From: Kutzneria viridogrisea
Lineage (GTDB): Bacteria; Actinomycetota; Actinomycetes; Mycobacteriales; Pseudonocardiaceae
Direction: 5' to 3'
NCBI GenBank assembly: GCA_014138725.1
Contig: JACJID010000006.1
Span: 62,001 to 126,000 of the forward strand
Length of the DNA: 64,000 nt
A program made the translations under genes and the position numbers. The notes below the pieces were generated by a model. That model was not told where the DNA came from and did no database searches. It saw only the letters and a program-made list of their open reading frames with translations. This document shows, piece by piece, positions 18,528 to 28,142 of the stretch; positions within the stretch are counted from its first letter, which is position 1, and each line of letters begins with the position of its first letter.

Positions 18528-18576
18528 CATGAAGGTGCCCTTTGAGACGTTGAGCGTCGCGAAGGGCACCTTCATG
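18528..18576. repeat. AAGGTGCC-family palindrome, copy 3
   Basis: Arms CATGAAGGTGCCCTT and its complement enclose an inner GACG/CGTC stem around TTGAG. It lies 26 bp after copy 2 and 42 bp before the exopolyphosphatase start. Confidence 0.88.
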
Positions 18577-18617
18577 TCGTGAGCGCCGTTGGCCGGTCCG
18601 GCGACTAGCGTGGGGCC

Positions 18618-19574
18618 ATGCCGCGTGTAGCCGCCATCGACTGCGGGACCAACTCGATCCGCTTGCTCATCGCCGACGTCACCCTGCGTGAGGACGGCAC
18701 CAGCTGGCTCAGGGACGTGCACCGGGAAATGCGCATCGTCCGCCTTGGTCAGGGGGTTGACGCGACCGGTGTGCTCGCCCCCGAGGCGCTGGCCCGCACC
18801 CGCGCCGCGCTCGCCGACTACACCGCGTTGCTGCGCCGCAAGGGTGCCGAGCGGGTCCGCATGGTGGCCACCTCGGCCACCAGGGACGCGGCCAACCGGG
18901 ACGAGTTCTTCGCGATGACCCGCGAGGTGCTGGGCGTGGCGGCCGAGGTCATCTCCGGGGACGAGGAGGCGCGGCTGTCGTTCACCGGGGCGGTCGGCGA
19001 CTGCGACCCGGCGGACGGCCCGTTCCTGGTGGTGGACATCGGCGGTGGGTCCACCGAGCTGGTGCTGGGCACCTGGGACGGCGGGACCGCCCAGGTGCGG
19101 GCCGCCAAGTCGGTGGACGTGGGCTGCGTGCGGATCACCGAGCGCTGCCTGCCCGAGGACCCGCCGAGCGCCGAACAGGTCGGCGCCGCGGAGGAGTTCG
19201 CGAACTCCGTGCTGGACAAGGCTTTTGAGGCCGTACCGGTGCAGCAGGCGCGGACCTGGATCGGGGTGGCGGGCACGGTGACCACCCTGTCCGCGATCGC
19301 ACAGGACCTTCCTGAGTACGACTCGGAAACGGTGCACCTGTCCCGGCTGAGCACCGATCAGATCCGGTCGCTGGCCAAGCGGTTGCTGACGATCGGGCGG
19401 GAGGAGCGGGCGGCCATCCCGACCATCCACCCGGGCCGGGTTGACGTGATCGGTGGCGGCGCGGTAGTGCTGCGCGCGCTGGCGGAGCGACTGTCCGAAC
19501 GGGCCGCGATCACAGAGTTGTTGGTGAGTGAACACGACATTCTGGACGGCATCGCGCTGTCCCTCGCGCGCTGA
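18618..19574 (+). CDS. Exopolyphosphatase / guanosine pentaphosphate phosphohydrolase (Ppx/GppA family)
   Basis: A 318-residue member of the ASKHA-fold Ppx/GppA family, which trims inorganic polyphosphate or converts pppGpp to ppGpp. The phosphate-1 loop AAIDCGTNSIRLLIAD is at the N-terminus, the phosphate-2 loop VVDIGGGSTELVLG is central and GVAGTVTTLSAIA follows. Length matches the short actinobacterial form lacking the C-terminal HD domain. ATG 18618 fits. Its place after eno, DivIC-like and DUF501 is common in actinobacteria. Two palindromes separate it from the upstream gene, so it probably has its own promoter. Confidence 0.92.
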   Translation: MPRVAAIDCGTNSIRLLIADVTLREDGTSWLRDVHREMRIVRLGQGVDATGVLAPEALARTRAALADYTALLRRKGAERVRMVATSATRDAANRDEFFAMTREVLGVAAEVISGDEEARLSFTGAVGDCDPADGPFLVVDIGGGSTELVLGTWDGGTAQVRAAKSVDVGCVRITERCLPEDPPSAEQVGAAEEFANSVLDKAFEAVPVQQARTWIGVAGTVTTLSAIAQDLPEYDSETVHLSRLSTDQIRSLAKRLLTIGREERAAIPTIHPGRVDVIGGGAVVLRALAERLSERAAITELLVSEHDILDGIALSLAR

Positions 19575-19680
19575 GCCGGTGTGCGCAGCGTGAGCGTGCT
19601 CTGTCGGTGAGTGGTGCTCAGGCCACCGCCAGCACCCGGTTGGCTACTTTCTGCCATTCGAGTGGCCGATGCACACGCAT

Positions 19681-19772
19681 TGTGATTGCTTTGTGATCTA
19701 CCCCTCTGTGACGGGGGCTGCAGTGCTGACTACGTTCGCTGGGTTAGCAGCACCACGGAGTGGTGGTGCTGC
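19681..19772 (+). promoter_or_regulatory. Leader of the ABC transporter operon: TGTGA repeats and a hairpin
   Basis: The 259 bp before the substrate-binding protein gene hold three direct TGTGA motifs (19681, 19692 and 19707) and a perfect hairpin GCAGCACCAC / GTGGTGCTGC (19747-19756 and 19763-19772) before the ribosome-binding site. TGTGA is half of a CRP-type site, but no inverted TCACA partner is present. The hairpin could be an attenuator or mRNA stabiliser. Confidence 0.35.
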
Positions 19773-19833
19773 CATCGTCGGCGCCCGTCCTGACCGGTCG
19801 GCGCCCGGCGTGGGGATCTCTGGGAGGGTCTTG

Positions 19834-21444
19834 ATGGGCAAGCGGAAGATGGCGGCGTTTGTCGCCGTGCCCGCGGCCGTCGCGCTGCTGGCGACCGGCT
19901 GTGGTGGCGGCGGCAGCACCGCCGGGGCGGACAACAGCGACGGGGCGGTGTCGATCTACGGCACCGAGCCGCAGCACCCGCTGACTCCGGGTAACACCAA
20001 CGAGCAGGGCGGCATCCGGGTCATCGACGAGCTCTACGCGGGCCTCGTCGGCTTCGACCCGGACAACGCCAAGCCGTACAACCTGATGGCCGAGTCGATC
20101 ACCAGCTCGGACGCCAAGGTGTACGACATCAAGATCAAGAAGGGCTGGAAGTTCCACGACGGGACCGAGGTCAAGTCGCACAACTTCGTCGACGCCTGGA
20201 ACTACGCGGCGCTGGCCACCAACGCCCAGATCAACGCGGACTTCTTCTCGCAGATCCAGGGCTTCGACGAGGTCCACCCGGACAGCAAGGACGCCAAGCC
20301 CACCGCCCAGACCATGTCCGGGCTCAAGGTCGTCGGCGACTACGAGTTCCAGGTGACCCTCAAGGCACCGTTCTCGGTGTTCCCGGTCAAGGTCGGCTAC
20401 GAGGGCTTCGACCCGCTGCCCGACGTGTTCTTCAAGGACCCCAAGAAGTTCGAGCAGAACCCCATCGGCAACGGCCCGATGAAGTTCGTGTCCTACACGC
20501 CCAACCAGGACATCAAGCTCACCCGCTTCGACGGCTACCAGGGGCAGGACGCGGTCCACTTCAAGGACCTCGACATCAAGACCTACTCCGACCTGAACAC
20601 CGCCTACAGCGACCTCCAGGGCGGTCAGCTGGACTTCCTGGACCTGATGCCGCCCGCCGCGCTGGTCGGTGACAAGTACAAGGCGGACCTCCAGGGCCGC
20701 GCGCTGAACACCACGCTGATCGACATCGACACGATCGCCGTGCCGTACTACGTGCCGGGCTACAACAACCCGGACCTGCGCAAGGCCATCTCGCTGTCCA
20801 TCGACCGCGACGGCATCATCAAGCAGGTCCTGAACAACGCCTACACCACGGCGAACAGCTACTTCGCCTCCAGCCTCGACGGCAACGTGCCGAACTCCTG
20901 CGAGTTCTGCAAGTACGACCCCGAGGCCGCCAAGGCCGCGTTCACCAAGTCCGGCTTCACCGGCAAGCTGACCATCGCCTCCAACTCCGACGGTGGCCAC
21001 AAGGAGGCGCTGACCGCGGTCTGCAACTCCATCACCAAGGTGCTCGGCGTGTCCTGCGACTTCGTGCCGCAGACCAGCCTTGGCCAGTTCCGCTCGATGA
21101 TCACCTCGCACCAGGCCACCGGTATGGTCCGCTCCGACTGGTCGGCCGACTACCCGTCGATCGAGAACTTCCTCAACCCGCTGTACAAGACCGGCGCCTC
21201 CTCCAACGACTCGACCTACAGCAACCCGGCGGTCGACAAGCTGCTGGAGCAGGCCGACTCCACCGCGGACAAGGACGGCGCGATCAAGCTGTACCAGCAG
21301 GCCGAGGCCCTGATCGCCAAGGACCTGCCGAGCATCCCGCTGTGGAGCGAGAAGGGCACCGGCGGCTACTCCAGCAAGCTCAGCGCGGCCAAGCTGAGCT
21401 GGAAGCGCCAGCCCGACCTGTCGTCCTTCCGACTCGCCAGCTAA
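19834..21444 (+). CDS. ABC transporter substrate-binding lipoprotein (family 5, peptide/oligopeptide)
   Basis: A 536-residue extracytoplasmic solute receptor of the DppA/OppA family. The signal ends in the lipobox-like LLATGC with Cys23 lipidated. YGTEPQHPLTPGNTNEQGG, GWKFHDGTEVKSHNFVDAWNY and LRKAISLSIDRDGI are family landmarks; the last contains the conserved helix of SBP_bac_5. The ATG at 19834 is preceded by GGGAGGG; the upstream in-frame extension carries the leader hairpin and is not coding. It is the first gene of a five-gene operon and binds peptides or a related ligand outside the cell. Confidence 0.93.
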   Translation: MGKRKMAAFVAVPAAVALLATGCGGGGSTAGADNSDGAVSIYGTEPQHPLTPGNTNEQGGIRVIDELYAGLVGFDPDNAKPYNLMAESITSSDAKVYDIKIKKGWKFHDGTEVKSHNFVDAWNYAALATNAQINADFFSQIQGFDEVHPDSKDAKPTAQTMSGLKVVGDYEFQVTLKAPFSVFPVKVGYEGFDPLPDVFFKDPKKFEQNPIGNGPMKFVSYTPNQDIKLTRFDGYQGQDAVHFKDLDIKTYSDLNTAYSDLQGGQLDFLDLMPPAALVGDKYKADLQGRALNTTLIDIDTIAVPYYVPGYNNPDLRKAISLSIDRDGIIKQVLNNAYTTANSYFASSLDGNVPNSCEFCKYDPEAAKAAFTKSGFTGKLTIASNSDGGHKEALTAVCNSITKVLGVSCDFVPQTSLGQFRSMITSHQATGMVRSDWSADYPSIENFLNPLYKTGASSNDSTYSNPAVDKLLEQADSTADKDGAIKLYQQAEALIAKDLPSIPLWSEKGTGGYSSKLSAAKLSWKRQPDLSSFRLAS

Positions 21445-21541
21445 GCCGGTCCAGGACATTCCCGTGGGCCGCCGGATCCCCAAGTGGGACGGCGGCCCAC
21501 GGGCTTCCTGCTGACCAGCTCCCACCACAAGGAGCGGACGT

Positions 21542-22447
21542 ATGGGTCGCTACGTTCTGCGACGCCTGCTGCAACTGATACCAGTTTTCTTCGGTACCAC
21601 GTTCATCATCTACGCGTTGGTCTGGGCCATCCCGGTCGATCCGTTCGCGGGCAAGTGCGGCCAGCGGCCGTGCCCGCCGGAGTACGTGGCCAAGATGCGC
21701 GCGGACTTCAACCTCGACGACAACCTGCTCGTCCAGTACATCAAGTACCTGGGCAAGCTGTTCACCGGCAACTTCGGGCAGACCTTCAGCGGGGTCGACG
21801 TCAGCACGCTGATCGCCAACGCCTACCCGATCACCATCCGGCTCGCCATCATCGCGCTGATCATCGAAGCCGTCATCGGCATCATCGCCGGCGTGCTGAC
21901 CGGTCTGCGCAAGAACGGCTTCCTGGACAACCTGGTGCTCATCTCCACGTTGTTCCTGATCTCGCTGCCGGTGTTCGTCACCGGTTTCGTGCTCAAGCTG
22001 CTCTTCAACGTCTCGGTGCCCAACAGCGCGCCGTTCTTCGACCTGATCGTGCCCGGCTTCGTGCTCGGCAGCCTGTCGATGGCCTACGTCGCCCGGTTGA
22101 CCAGGACCTCCATCGCCGAGAACCGCCGCGCCGACTTCGTGCGCACCGCGATCGCCAAGGGCCTGCCCGGCAAGCGCGTGGTGGGGGTGCACCTGCTGCG
22201 CAACTCGGTGATCCCCGTGGTCACCTTCCTCGGCACCGACCTCGGTGCCCTGATGGGCGGTGCGATCGTCACCGAGGGCGTGTTCAACATCCACGGCATC
22301 GGTGGCCTGGTGTTCATCAACATCCAGCAGCAGCAGGGCGTGGTCGTCACCGGCGTGGTAACCCTGCTCGTGCTCGTCTACCTGGTGATGAGCCTGGTCG
22401 TCGACCTGCTCTACGCCGTACTCGACCCGAGGATCCGCTATGAGTGA
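21542..22447 (+). CDS. ABC transporter permease (DppB/OppB type)
   Basis: A 301-residue inner-membrane permease with six predicted transmembrane helices. It has the N-terminal IPVFFGTTFIIYALVWAIP and LLQYIKYLG-type segment of DppB proteins, and the EAA loop in RRADFVRTAIAKGLPGKRVVGVH, which contacts the ATPases. It forms the translocation path with the next gene's product. ATG 21542 follows AAGGAG. The next gene starts 8 bp before its stop, indicating coupled translation. Confidence 0.94.
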   Translation: MGRYVLRRLLQLIPVFFGTTFIIYALVWAIPVDPFAGKCGQRPCPPEYVAKMRADFNLDDNLLVQYIKYLGKLFTGNFGQTFSGVDVSTLIANAYPITIRLAIIALIIEAVIGIIAGVLTGLRKNGFLDNLVLISTLFLISLPVFVTGFVLKLLFNVSVPNSAPFFDLIVPGFVLGSLSMAYVARLTRTSIAENRRADFVRTAIAKGLPGKRVVGVHLLRNSVIPVVTFLGTDLGALMGGAIVTEGVFNIHGIGGLVFINIQQQQGVVVTGVVTLLVLVYLVMSLVVDLLYAVLDPRIRYE

Positions 22448-23393
22448 CCCCACCGCAGCGAGCAGCGGTCCGGCCCTGGACCAGGGCGCGGAGACCCGGC
22501 TGGACGACTCCCGCAAGCAGGACAAGCCGCGCAGCCTGGGCAGCGACGCCTGGCGCGAACTGCGCCGCAAGCCCGCGTTCACGATCTCGCTGGCCATCAT
22601 CCTGCTGGTCGTGCTCATCGCGCTGTTCCCGGGCCTGTTCAGTCACGTCGACCCCAACGCGGCCGACATCAACCACGCCAGGCAGGGCCCGTCCGGCCAG
22701 GCCTGGTTCGGCTACGACGTGCAGGGCTCGGACATGTTCTCCCGGGTCATCTACGGCGCGCGCGCCTCACTGCTGGTCGGTGTGCTGTCCACGATCGGCA
22801 CGGTGGTCATCGGCGCGCTGGTCGGCATCATCGCCGGCTACTACGGCCGCTGGGCGGACAGCGTGCTGTCCCGGTTCGCCGACATCTTCGCCGGACTGCC
22901 CTTCGTGCTCGGCGCCATCGTCATCCTGATGACCTTCAACGCCCCCGGCAGCAACCCCGGCGAGGTGCGGATCATCACCCAGGTGGTGCTGTCCATCGCG
23001 GTGCTGTCCTGGCCGGTGGCCATGCGCATCATGCGCGCCGCCACGCTGGTCGCCAAGCAGCAGGACTACGTCAAGGCTGCGCGGGGACTGGGCGCGGGCC
23101 CGATGCGGATCATCTTCCGGCACCTGATGCCCAACACCGTCGCCCCGGTCATGGTGTACGCGACCATCGCGCTGGGCGCCAACATCGGCGCCGAGGCCAC
23201 CCTGGCCTACCTGGGCATCGGCCTGCACGCCCCGGTCGTGTCCTGGGGCGTGATGATCAGCGACGCGCGGGACTACTTCACCGTGGCCCCGCACATGGTG
23301 CTGTTCCCGGCCGCCTTCGTCAGCGTCACCGTGCTGGCGTTCGTGATGCTGGGCGACGCCGTGCGCGACGCCCTCGACCCCAAGTCCCGATAG
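22440..23393 (+). CDS. ABC transporter permease (DppC/OppC type)
   Basis: A 317-residue second permease. The cytoplasmic N-terminus (about 45 residues) contains the OppC_N segment SLGSDAWRELRRKPAF before the first membrane helix. The EAA loop is QQDYVKAARGLGAGPMRIIFRH, and the C-terminal LGDAVRDALDPKSR is a classic DppC ending. It overlaps the upstream permease by 8 bp and is 12 bp from the first ATPase gene. Confidence 0.94.
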   Translation: MSDPTAASSGPALDQGAETRLDDSRKQDKPRSLGSDAWRELRRKPAFTISLAIILLVVLIALFPGLFSHVDPNAADINHARQGPSGQAWFGYDVQGSDMFSRVIYGARASLLVGVLSTIGTVVIGALVGIIAGYYGRWADSVLSRFADIFAGLPFVLGAIVILMTFNAPGSNPGEVRIITQVVLSIAVLSWPVAMRIMRAATLVAKQQDYVKAARGLGAGPMRIIFRHLMPNTVAPVMVYATIALGANIGAEATLAYLGIGLHAPVVSWGVMISDARDYFTVAPHMVLFPAAFVSVTVLAFVMLGDAVRDALDPKSR

Positions 23394-23405
23394 GAGGAAA
23401 AGTCC

Positions 23406-24458
23406 GTGGCAGAGACCGTGTACGACGGCTCCTCCGGGGAGTTCGTGCCGCCCGAGGAAGTGACGGCGGCAGGTGGCGAGCCCTTGCTCCAGGTGCTCGG
23501 CCTGCAGGTCGAGTTCCGCACCCGCGACGGCGTGGCCAAGGTCCTCAACGGCGTGAGCTACCACGTCAACGCCGGGGAAACCGTTGCCGTGCTGGGGGAA
23601 TCCGGTTCCGGCAAGAGCGTCACCGCGCAGACCATCATGGGCATCCTGGACACCCCGCCCGCGTTCGTCACCGGCGGTTCGGTGAAGTTCAAGGGCGAGG
23701 AACTGCTCACCGCGACCCCCGAGCGCCGCCGCAAGGTGCGCGGCGAGGGCATCGCGATGATCTTCCAGGACGCGCTGTCCGCACTGAACCCCGTGTTCAC
23801 CGTGGGCTTCCAGATCGCCGAGCAGTTGCGCGGCCGGCGCGGCATGAGCAAGGCCGAGGCCAAGAAGGCAGCGATCGAGCTGCTGGAACAGGTCAAGATC
23901 CCCAACGCCAAGGGCCGGTTCGGGGAGTACCCGCACCAGTTCTCCGGCGGCATGCGGCAGCGCGCGATGATCGCGATGTCGCTGGCGCTGGACCCCGAGG
24001 TGCTCATCGCCGACGAGCCCACCACGGCGCTGGACGTCACCGTGCAGGCCCAGATCATGGACCTGCTCTCGGAGATCCAGCGCGAGCGCAACATGGGCAT
24101 GGTGCTGATCACCCACGACCTGGGCGTGGTCGCCGAGGTCGCGGACCGGATCGCGGTGATGTACGCGGGCCGGATCGTGGAGTCCGGGGACGCCCGCTCC
24201 ATCTACGCCAAGCCCGGCCACCCCTACACGATCGCGCTGCTGGAGTCGCTGCCGCGACTGGACCTCAAGGGCCAGCAGCTCAACACGATCAAGGGGCTGC
24301 CGCCGAGCCTGACCAACATCCCGCCGGGGTGTCCGTTCAACCCGCGGTGCCGGATGGCGCAGGACATCTGCCGCACCGAGGTGCCCGAGTCGGTGGCACT
24401 GGGCGATGGCCGTTCCAGCGCCTGCCACTTCACCGGGGAGCTGATGCAGCGTGTCTGA
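23406..24458 (+). CDS. ABC transporter ATP-binding protein (DppD/OppD type)
   Basis: A 350-residue ATPase. Walker A is GESGSGKSV, the signature is [12 protein letters not shown], Walker B is [12 protein letters not shown], and the H-loop is LITHDLGVV. The C-terminal oligopeptide/dipeptide extension has the cysteine cluster [14 protein letters not shown] and a final Cys, which in related proteins binds an iron-sulphur cluster. It powers uptake with the DppF-like partner. GTG 23406 follows AGGAGG closely. Confidence 0.94.
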   Translation: MAETVYDGSSGEFVPPEEVTAAGGEPLLQVLGLQVEFRTRDGVAKVLNGVSYHVNAGETVAVLGESGSGKSVTAQTIMGILDTPPAFVTGGSVKFKGEELLTATPERRRKVRGEGIAMIFQDALSALNPVFTVGFQIAEQLRGRRGMSKAEAKKAAIELLEQVKIPNAKGRFGEYPHQFSGGMRQRAMIAMSLALDPEVLIADEPTTALDVTVQAQIMDLLSEIQRERNMGMVLITHDLGVVAEVADRIAVMYAGRIVESGDARSIYAKPGHPYTIALLESLPRLDLKGQQLNTIKGLPPSLTNIPPGCPFNPRCRMAQDICRTEVPESVALGDGRSSACHFTGELMQRV

Positions 24459-25452
24459 GACCATCCTCGAGGTCCGCGACCTCGTGAAGCACTTCCCGGT
24501 GCAGGTCGGCGTGCTGTTCAAGCGCACCATCGGGCACGTCAAGGCCGTGGACGGGGTGTCCTTCGACCTGCGCAAGGGCGAGACCCTCGGCGTGGTCGGC
24601 GAGTCCGGCTGCGGGAAGTCCACGCTGGCCCAGGTGCTGATGCGCCTGGAGAAGGCCACCTCGGGCACCGTGAAGTTCGAGGGCCGCGACATCTTCGGGC
24701 TCAAGGGCCAGGAGCTGCGCAGGCTGCGTCGGGACATCCAGATCGTGTTGCAGGACCCGTACACCTCGCTCAACCCGAGGATGACGGTCGGCGACCTGGT
24801 CGGCGAGCCCTTCGAGATCCACACCGAGGTCGCGCCCAAGGGTGACCGGCAGCGCAAGGTGCAGGAGCTGCTGGAGGTGGTCGGGCTCAACCCCGAGCAC
24901 ATCAACCGCTACCCGCACCAGTTCTCCGGCGGTCAGCGCCAGCGCATCGGCATCGCGCGGGCACTCGCCCTGCGGCCCAAGGTGATCATCTGTGACGAGC
25001 CGGTGTCCGCGCTGGACGTCTCGGTGCAGGCACAGGTGATGAACCTGCTCGACGAGCTGCAGACCGAGTTCGACCTGTCCTACGTGTTCATCGCGCACGA
25101 CCTGTCCGTGGTGCGGCACCTGTCCGACCGGGTCGCCGTCATGTACCTCGGCAAGGTCGTCGAGCTGGGCACCGACGAGCAGATCTACGAGCACCCCACG
25201 CACCCGTACACGCAGGCCCTGCTGTCCGCGGTGCCGGTGCCCGACCCCGAGCTGCGGGGTCGGCGGGAGGTCATCCGGCTCACCGGTGACGTGCCCAGCC
25301 CGGTCAACCCGCCCTCGGGCTGCCGGTTCCGCACCCGGTGCTGGAAGGCCCAGGACATCTGCGCCACCGAGGAGCCCCCGCTGACCGAGCGGCTCGGCCA
25401 CCTCAGCGCCTGCCACTTCGCCGAGGAACACCCCCACGTCGCAGTGGTCTAG
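24451..25452 (+). CDS. ABC transporter ATP-binding protein (DppF/OppF type)
   Basis: A 333-residue second ATPase of the importer. Walker A is [10 protein letters not shown]-loop [14 protein letters not shown], signature [12 protein letters not shown], Walker [14 protein letters not shown]-loop [11 protein letters not shown]. The C-terminal extension again has [11 protein letters not shown] and a late Cys. It overlaps the previous gene by 8 bp and ends the operon; a perfect palindrome (25474-25518) follows and would terminate transcription. Confidence 0.94.
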   Translation: MSETILEVRDLVKHFPVQVGVLFKRTIGHVKAVDGVSFDLRKGETLGVVGESGCGKSTLAQVLMRLEKATSGTVKFEGRDIFGLKGQELRRLRRDIQIVLQDPYTSLNPRMTVGDLVGEPFEIHTEVAPKGDRQRKVQELLEVVGLNPEHINRYPHQFSGGQRQRIGIARALALRPKVIICDEPVSALDVSVQAQVMNLLDELQTEFDLSYVFIAHDLSVVRHLSDRVAVMYLGKVVELGTDEQIYEHPTHPYTQALLSAVPVPDPELRGRREVIRLTGDVPSPVNPPSGCRFRTRCWKAQDICATEEPPLTERLGHLSACHFAEEHPHVAVV

Positions 25453-25473
25453 CGCCCGCCAGTAGTAGTGCCG

Positions 25474-25518
25474 TGAAGGTGCCGTTTGAGACGTTGAACG
25501 TCTCAAACGGCACCTTCA
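25474..25518. repeat. AAGGTGCC-family palindrome, copy 4
   Basis: Perfect 21-bp arms (25474-25494, 25498-25518; TGAAGGTGCCGTTTGAGACGT and complement) with the 3-base loop TGA. It lies 22 bp after the transporter operon and serves as its likely terminator. Its core is nearly identical to copies 3 and 6. Confidence 0.9.
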
Positions 25519-25566
25519 TGTCTTGGGGGCGGCGGAGTTGTCAGAGGTCCGGCGCAGGATGTCGGC

Positions 25567-26532
25567 ATGAGGCGAGGGAACTGGGCGCTCGACGTCGACC
25601 GGTTGTGGCGGGCGAGCCGCAAAGGAGTCATCCAGGTCGCTGCACTGGACAGACTTGGTGTGCCACAACGAACTTCGTATCGGCGCTGTCTGCCGGGCGG
25701 CCCATGGCGCTGGCTGTTGCCAGGCATCGTGTTGCTCGCCGCGAGCCCGCCGACCACCGCCCAACGGGTCGAGGCCGCGCTGCTGCACTGCGGTGACGGC
25801 GCGATGCTCACCGGCGTGGCGGCCGCTCGCCGCCACGGCATGCGCAACCTTCCCGACGAGGATGAGCTACACCTGTTGGTGCGCAAGGAAAGACGTGTGC
25901 AGAGCACCGGTTTCGTGCACGTGGAGAGAACGAGCAACCTGCCGCGCCCGGAGATCCGTGACGGGGTACCGTTGGCCCCGTTGGGCAGGGCCGCGCTAGA
26001 TGCCGCGCGGCGGATGCGGGCCACCGACCCGATCCGAGCCCTGCTCGCAGAAGTCGTACAACGCGGCCGGTGCGGACCTGTCGAGCTGATCACCGAACTG
26101 GATGCCGGTAGCCAACGAGGATCGGCCTTGCCCCGGCAGGTCCTCGGTGAGGTGCTCGGGGGTGCCAGATCTGTCGCCGAGTCCCAGGCACTCGCGTTGT
26201 GGCGCAGGTCGAAACTCCCACCCGCGCAGTGGAACACGCCGGTGTTCGACAGCGCTGGTGATCTCGTCGCGATCCCGGACGCCTGGTTCGAGGAGGTGGC
26301 CTTGGCATGGGAGATCGACTCCGTTGAGTTCCACCTCGGACCTGAGGGCTACGCCCGCACGCTGGCGCGCAACACCAGGTACGCCGCGGCCGGGGTGCTC
26401 GTGGTGCAGACCCTGCCCTCGCGGTTGCGCGATGATCCGCGCGGAGTCCTCGACGAACTGCGTGCCGCCTACGCAGCGGCCGCGTCTCGTCCCCGGCCAC
26501 CCGTGCACACACGCCCACTGGTCCCGTCATGA
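25567..26532 (+). CDS. AbiEi antitoxin-like / DUF559-like (PD-(D/E)XK-fold) protein
   Basis: A 321-residue protein resembling the large actinobacterial group annotated as type IV antitoxin AbiEi-like. The N-terminal part has a winged-helix-like region (VIQVAALDRLGVPQRTSYRRCLPGG) and the conserved ALLHCGDGAMLTGVAAARRHG. The C-terminal part (residues about 230-300) has IPDAWFEEVALAWEIDSVEFH, which looks like the D...ExD core of a Vsr/DUF559 nuclease fold; whether it cuts DNA is unknown. No toxin partner gene is adjacent. The stop codon TGA is the first part of a palindromic repeat. Confidence 0.65.
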   Translation: MRRGNWALDVDRLWRASRKGVIQVAALDRLGVPQRTSYRRCLPGGPWRWLLPGIVLLAASPPTTAQRVEAALLHCGDGAMLTGVAAARRHGMRNLPDEDELHLLVRKERRVQSTGFVHVERTSNLPRPEIRDGVPLAPLGRAALDAARRMRATDPIRALLAEVVQRGRCGPVELITELDAGSQRGSALPRQVLGEVLGGARSVAESQALALWRRSKLPPAQWNTPVFDSAGDLVAIPDAWFEEVALAWEIDSVEFHLGPEGYARTLARNTRYAAAGVLVVQTLPSRLRDDPRGVLDELRAAYAAAASRPRPPVHTRPLVPS

Positions 26533-26577
26533 AGGTGCCCTTCACGACGTTGGGTGTCTGCAACGGCACCTTCATGA
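26527..26577. repeat. AAGGTGCC-family palindrome, copy 5
   Basis: Imperfect arms beginning TCATGAAGGTGCCCTT with inner GACGTTGGGTGTC. The TGA inside TCATGA is the stop codon of the AbiEi-like gene, just as copy 1 supplies the pxpC stop. Confidence 0.85.
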
Positions 26578-26612
26578 CGGTGGCTGAGGGCTCACCGCCC
26601 CGCACCCGATGT

Positions 26613-26661
26613 CCCGAAGGTGCCCTTCGTGACGTTGAACGTCGCAAAGGGCACCTTCGGG
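26613..26661. repeat. AAGGTGCC-family palindrome, copy 6
   Basis: Arms CCGAAGGTGCCCTT and complement with the inner self-complementary GACGTTGAACGTC. It lies 12 bp beyond the S10 peptidase stop on the minus strand and is tandem with copy 5, so both convergent genes have a terminator-like hairpin. Confidence 0.88.
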
Positions 26662-26672
26662 GCGCAGCGGAG

Positions 26673-28130
26673 TCAGCTCGTGCAGGCCGAACGCAGGAAG
26701 GCGGCGAGGTCGGCGGACTGCTGGACGCGGCTGGGCTCGTGCACGTACATCATGTGCCCGGCCTCGTAGTAGGCGATGTCGATGTTGGCGTGCAGCTCGC
26801 GCGGGATCGCCAGGTGGGCCAGGACGTGCTCGGTGGCGGCGAAGGGCGTGGCGCCGTCGTGGTAGCCGAGCGCGAAGTGCACCTTGAGGTGCGGGTTGGC
26901 GCGCATGGCGGCGGCGAGCTTGTCGGTGACGGTGACGTGCGAGTTCTCGAACTCCTTGTACGACCAGGGGTGCACCTTGTCGGAGAGCACCTCGTAGGGC
27001 AGGTCGCTGAGGTAGTCGAGTTCGGCGCGCAGGTAGTGGTTCAGGGTGGTGGCGTAGGGGCCGATGATGGCGGTCATCGACGGGTCCTCGCTCATCCACT
27101 CACGGCCGTAGTCGCTGTCCCAGCCGGTGAACCGGCCGTCGAGGCGCCCAACGGTCAACCGCTTGCCGCGCAACAGTTCGGTGAAGAACCTCAGGTGCTC
27201 GATGCGCAGGTCCACCCGGTCCACGTAATCCGGCGACAGGCCGGTGATCCGGGCGAGCCGGTCCACAACGGACTGGCGTTCCTGCTCGGTGAGGCGGCTG
27301 CCGCGGGCCAGCGCCCAGGGGTAGTCGCGCTCGACGAACTCGTTGGCCTCGGCCACGACCTCGGCGAGCGGGCGGTCCCCGTGCAGGCCGTGGTAGTGCG
27401 CGATGGCGGCGTAGGTGGGCACGAACAGCACGTAGGGCAGGTCGTTGCCGGTGGAGAAGTCGAGAGTGGTGAAGTCCAGTGCGGTGGAGATGAGCATCAG
27501 TCCGTTGAAGTACATGCCGTACTTCTGTTGAAGGTGCGCGGCCACCCCGGCGGCCCGGGTGGTGCCATAGGACTCGCCGGCGAGGAACTTCGGGGAGATC
27601 CAGCGGCCGTTGCGCGAGGTCCACAGGCGGATCACCTCGGCCACGGACTCGATGTCGGCCTTGAACCCGTGGTACTCGTCGGACTTGCCGCCCTTGACCG
27701 AGCGGGAGTACCCGGTGGACACCGGGTCGATGAACACCAGGTCGCTGTGCGCCAGCAGGGTCTCGGCGTTGTCGACCAGCGCGTACGGCGGGGCGGCGGG
27801 CGCACCGGCGTCCCCGCTGACCACCCGGCGCGGCCCGAGCAGGCCCAGGTGCAGCCACACGCTGGCCGAGCCGGGGCCGCCGTTGAAGGCGAAGGTCACC
27901 GGCCGGTCGGCGGCCTGGACCCCGTCCAGGGTGTACGCGGTGAGGAACACCTCGGCCTTGGCCTGGTTGCCGTCGAACTTGCCCTCGCTGACGACCTCCT
28001 GGCGCAGCACCACGCGCCCGGTCGTCGCCGTGTAGGACAGCTCCCGGCCGTCCGCGGTGATGCTGTGGCTGGTCGCCACCAACTCGTCGACGGGGTTCGG
28101 GGTCTCGCTGTCCTCGGTGGTGTCTGCCAT
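26673..28130 (-). CDS. Serine carboxypeptidase family protein (peptidase S10-like)
   Basis: A 485-residue alpha/beta hydrolase of the S10 carboxypeptidase family. FAFNGGPGSASVWLHLGLLGP forms the oxyanion region, the nucleophile is Ser187 in FLAGESYG, and the catalytic His is in YYEAGHMMY near the C-terminus. It would release C-terminal residues from peptides. No signal peptide is apparent, so it is probably cytoplasmic, unlike eukaryotic relatives. The ATG at 28130 is only 12 bp from the divergent UDG start; a later start is possible because the family's conserved part begins near TSHSITADGRELSY. Confidence 0.87.
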   Translation of the reverse strand: MADTTEDSETPNPVDELVATSHSITADGRELSYTATTGRVVLRQEVVSEGKFDGNQAKAEVFLTAYTLDGVQAADRPVTFAFNGGPGSASVWLHLGLLGPRRVVSGDAGAPAAPPYALVDNAETLLAHSDLVFIDPVSTGYSRSVKGGKSDEYHGFKADIESVAEVIRLWTSRNGRWISPKFLAGESYGTTRAAGVAAHLQQKYGMYFNGLMLISTALDFTTLDFSTGNDLPYVLFVPTYAAIAHYHGLHGDRPLAEVVAEANEFVERDYPWALARGSRLTEQERQSVVDRLARITGLSPDYVDRVDLRIEHLRFFTELLRGKRLTVGRLDGRFTGWDSDYGREWMSEDPSMTAIIGPYATTLNHYLRAELDYLSDLPYEVLSDKVHPWSYKEFENSHVTVTDKLAAAMRANPHLKVHFALGYHDGATPFAATEHVLAHLAIPRELHANIDIAYYEAGHMMYVHEPSRVQQSADLAAFLRSACTS

Positions 28131-28142
28131 GGTTGAACCCTA

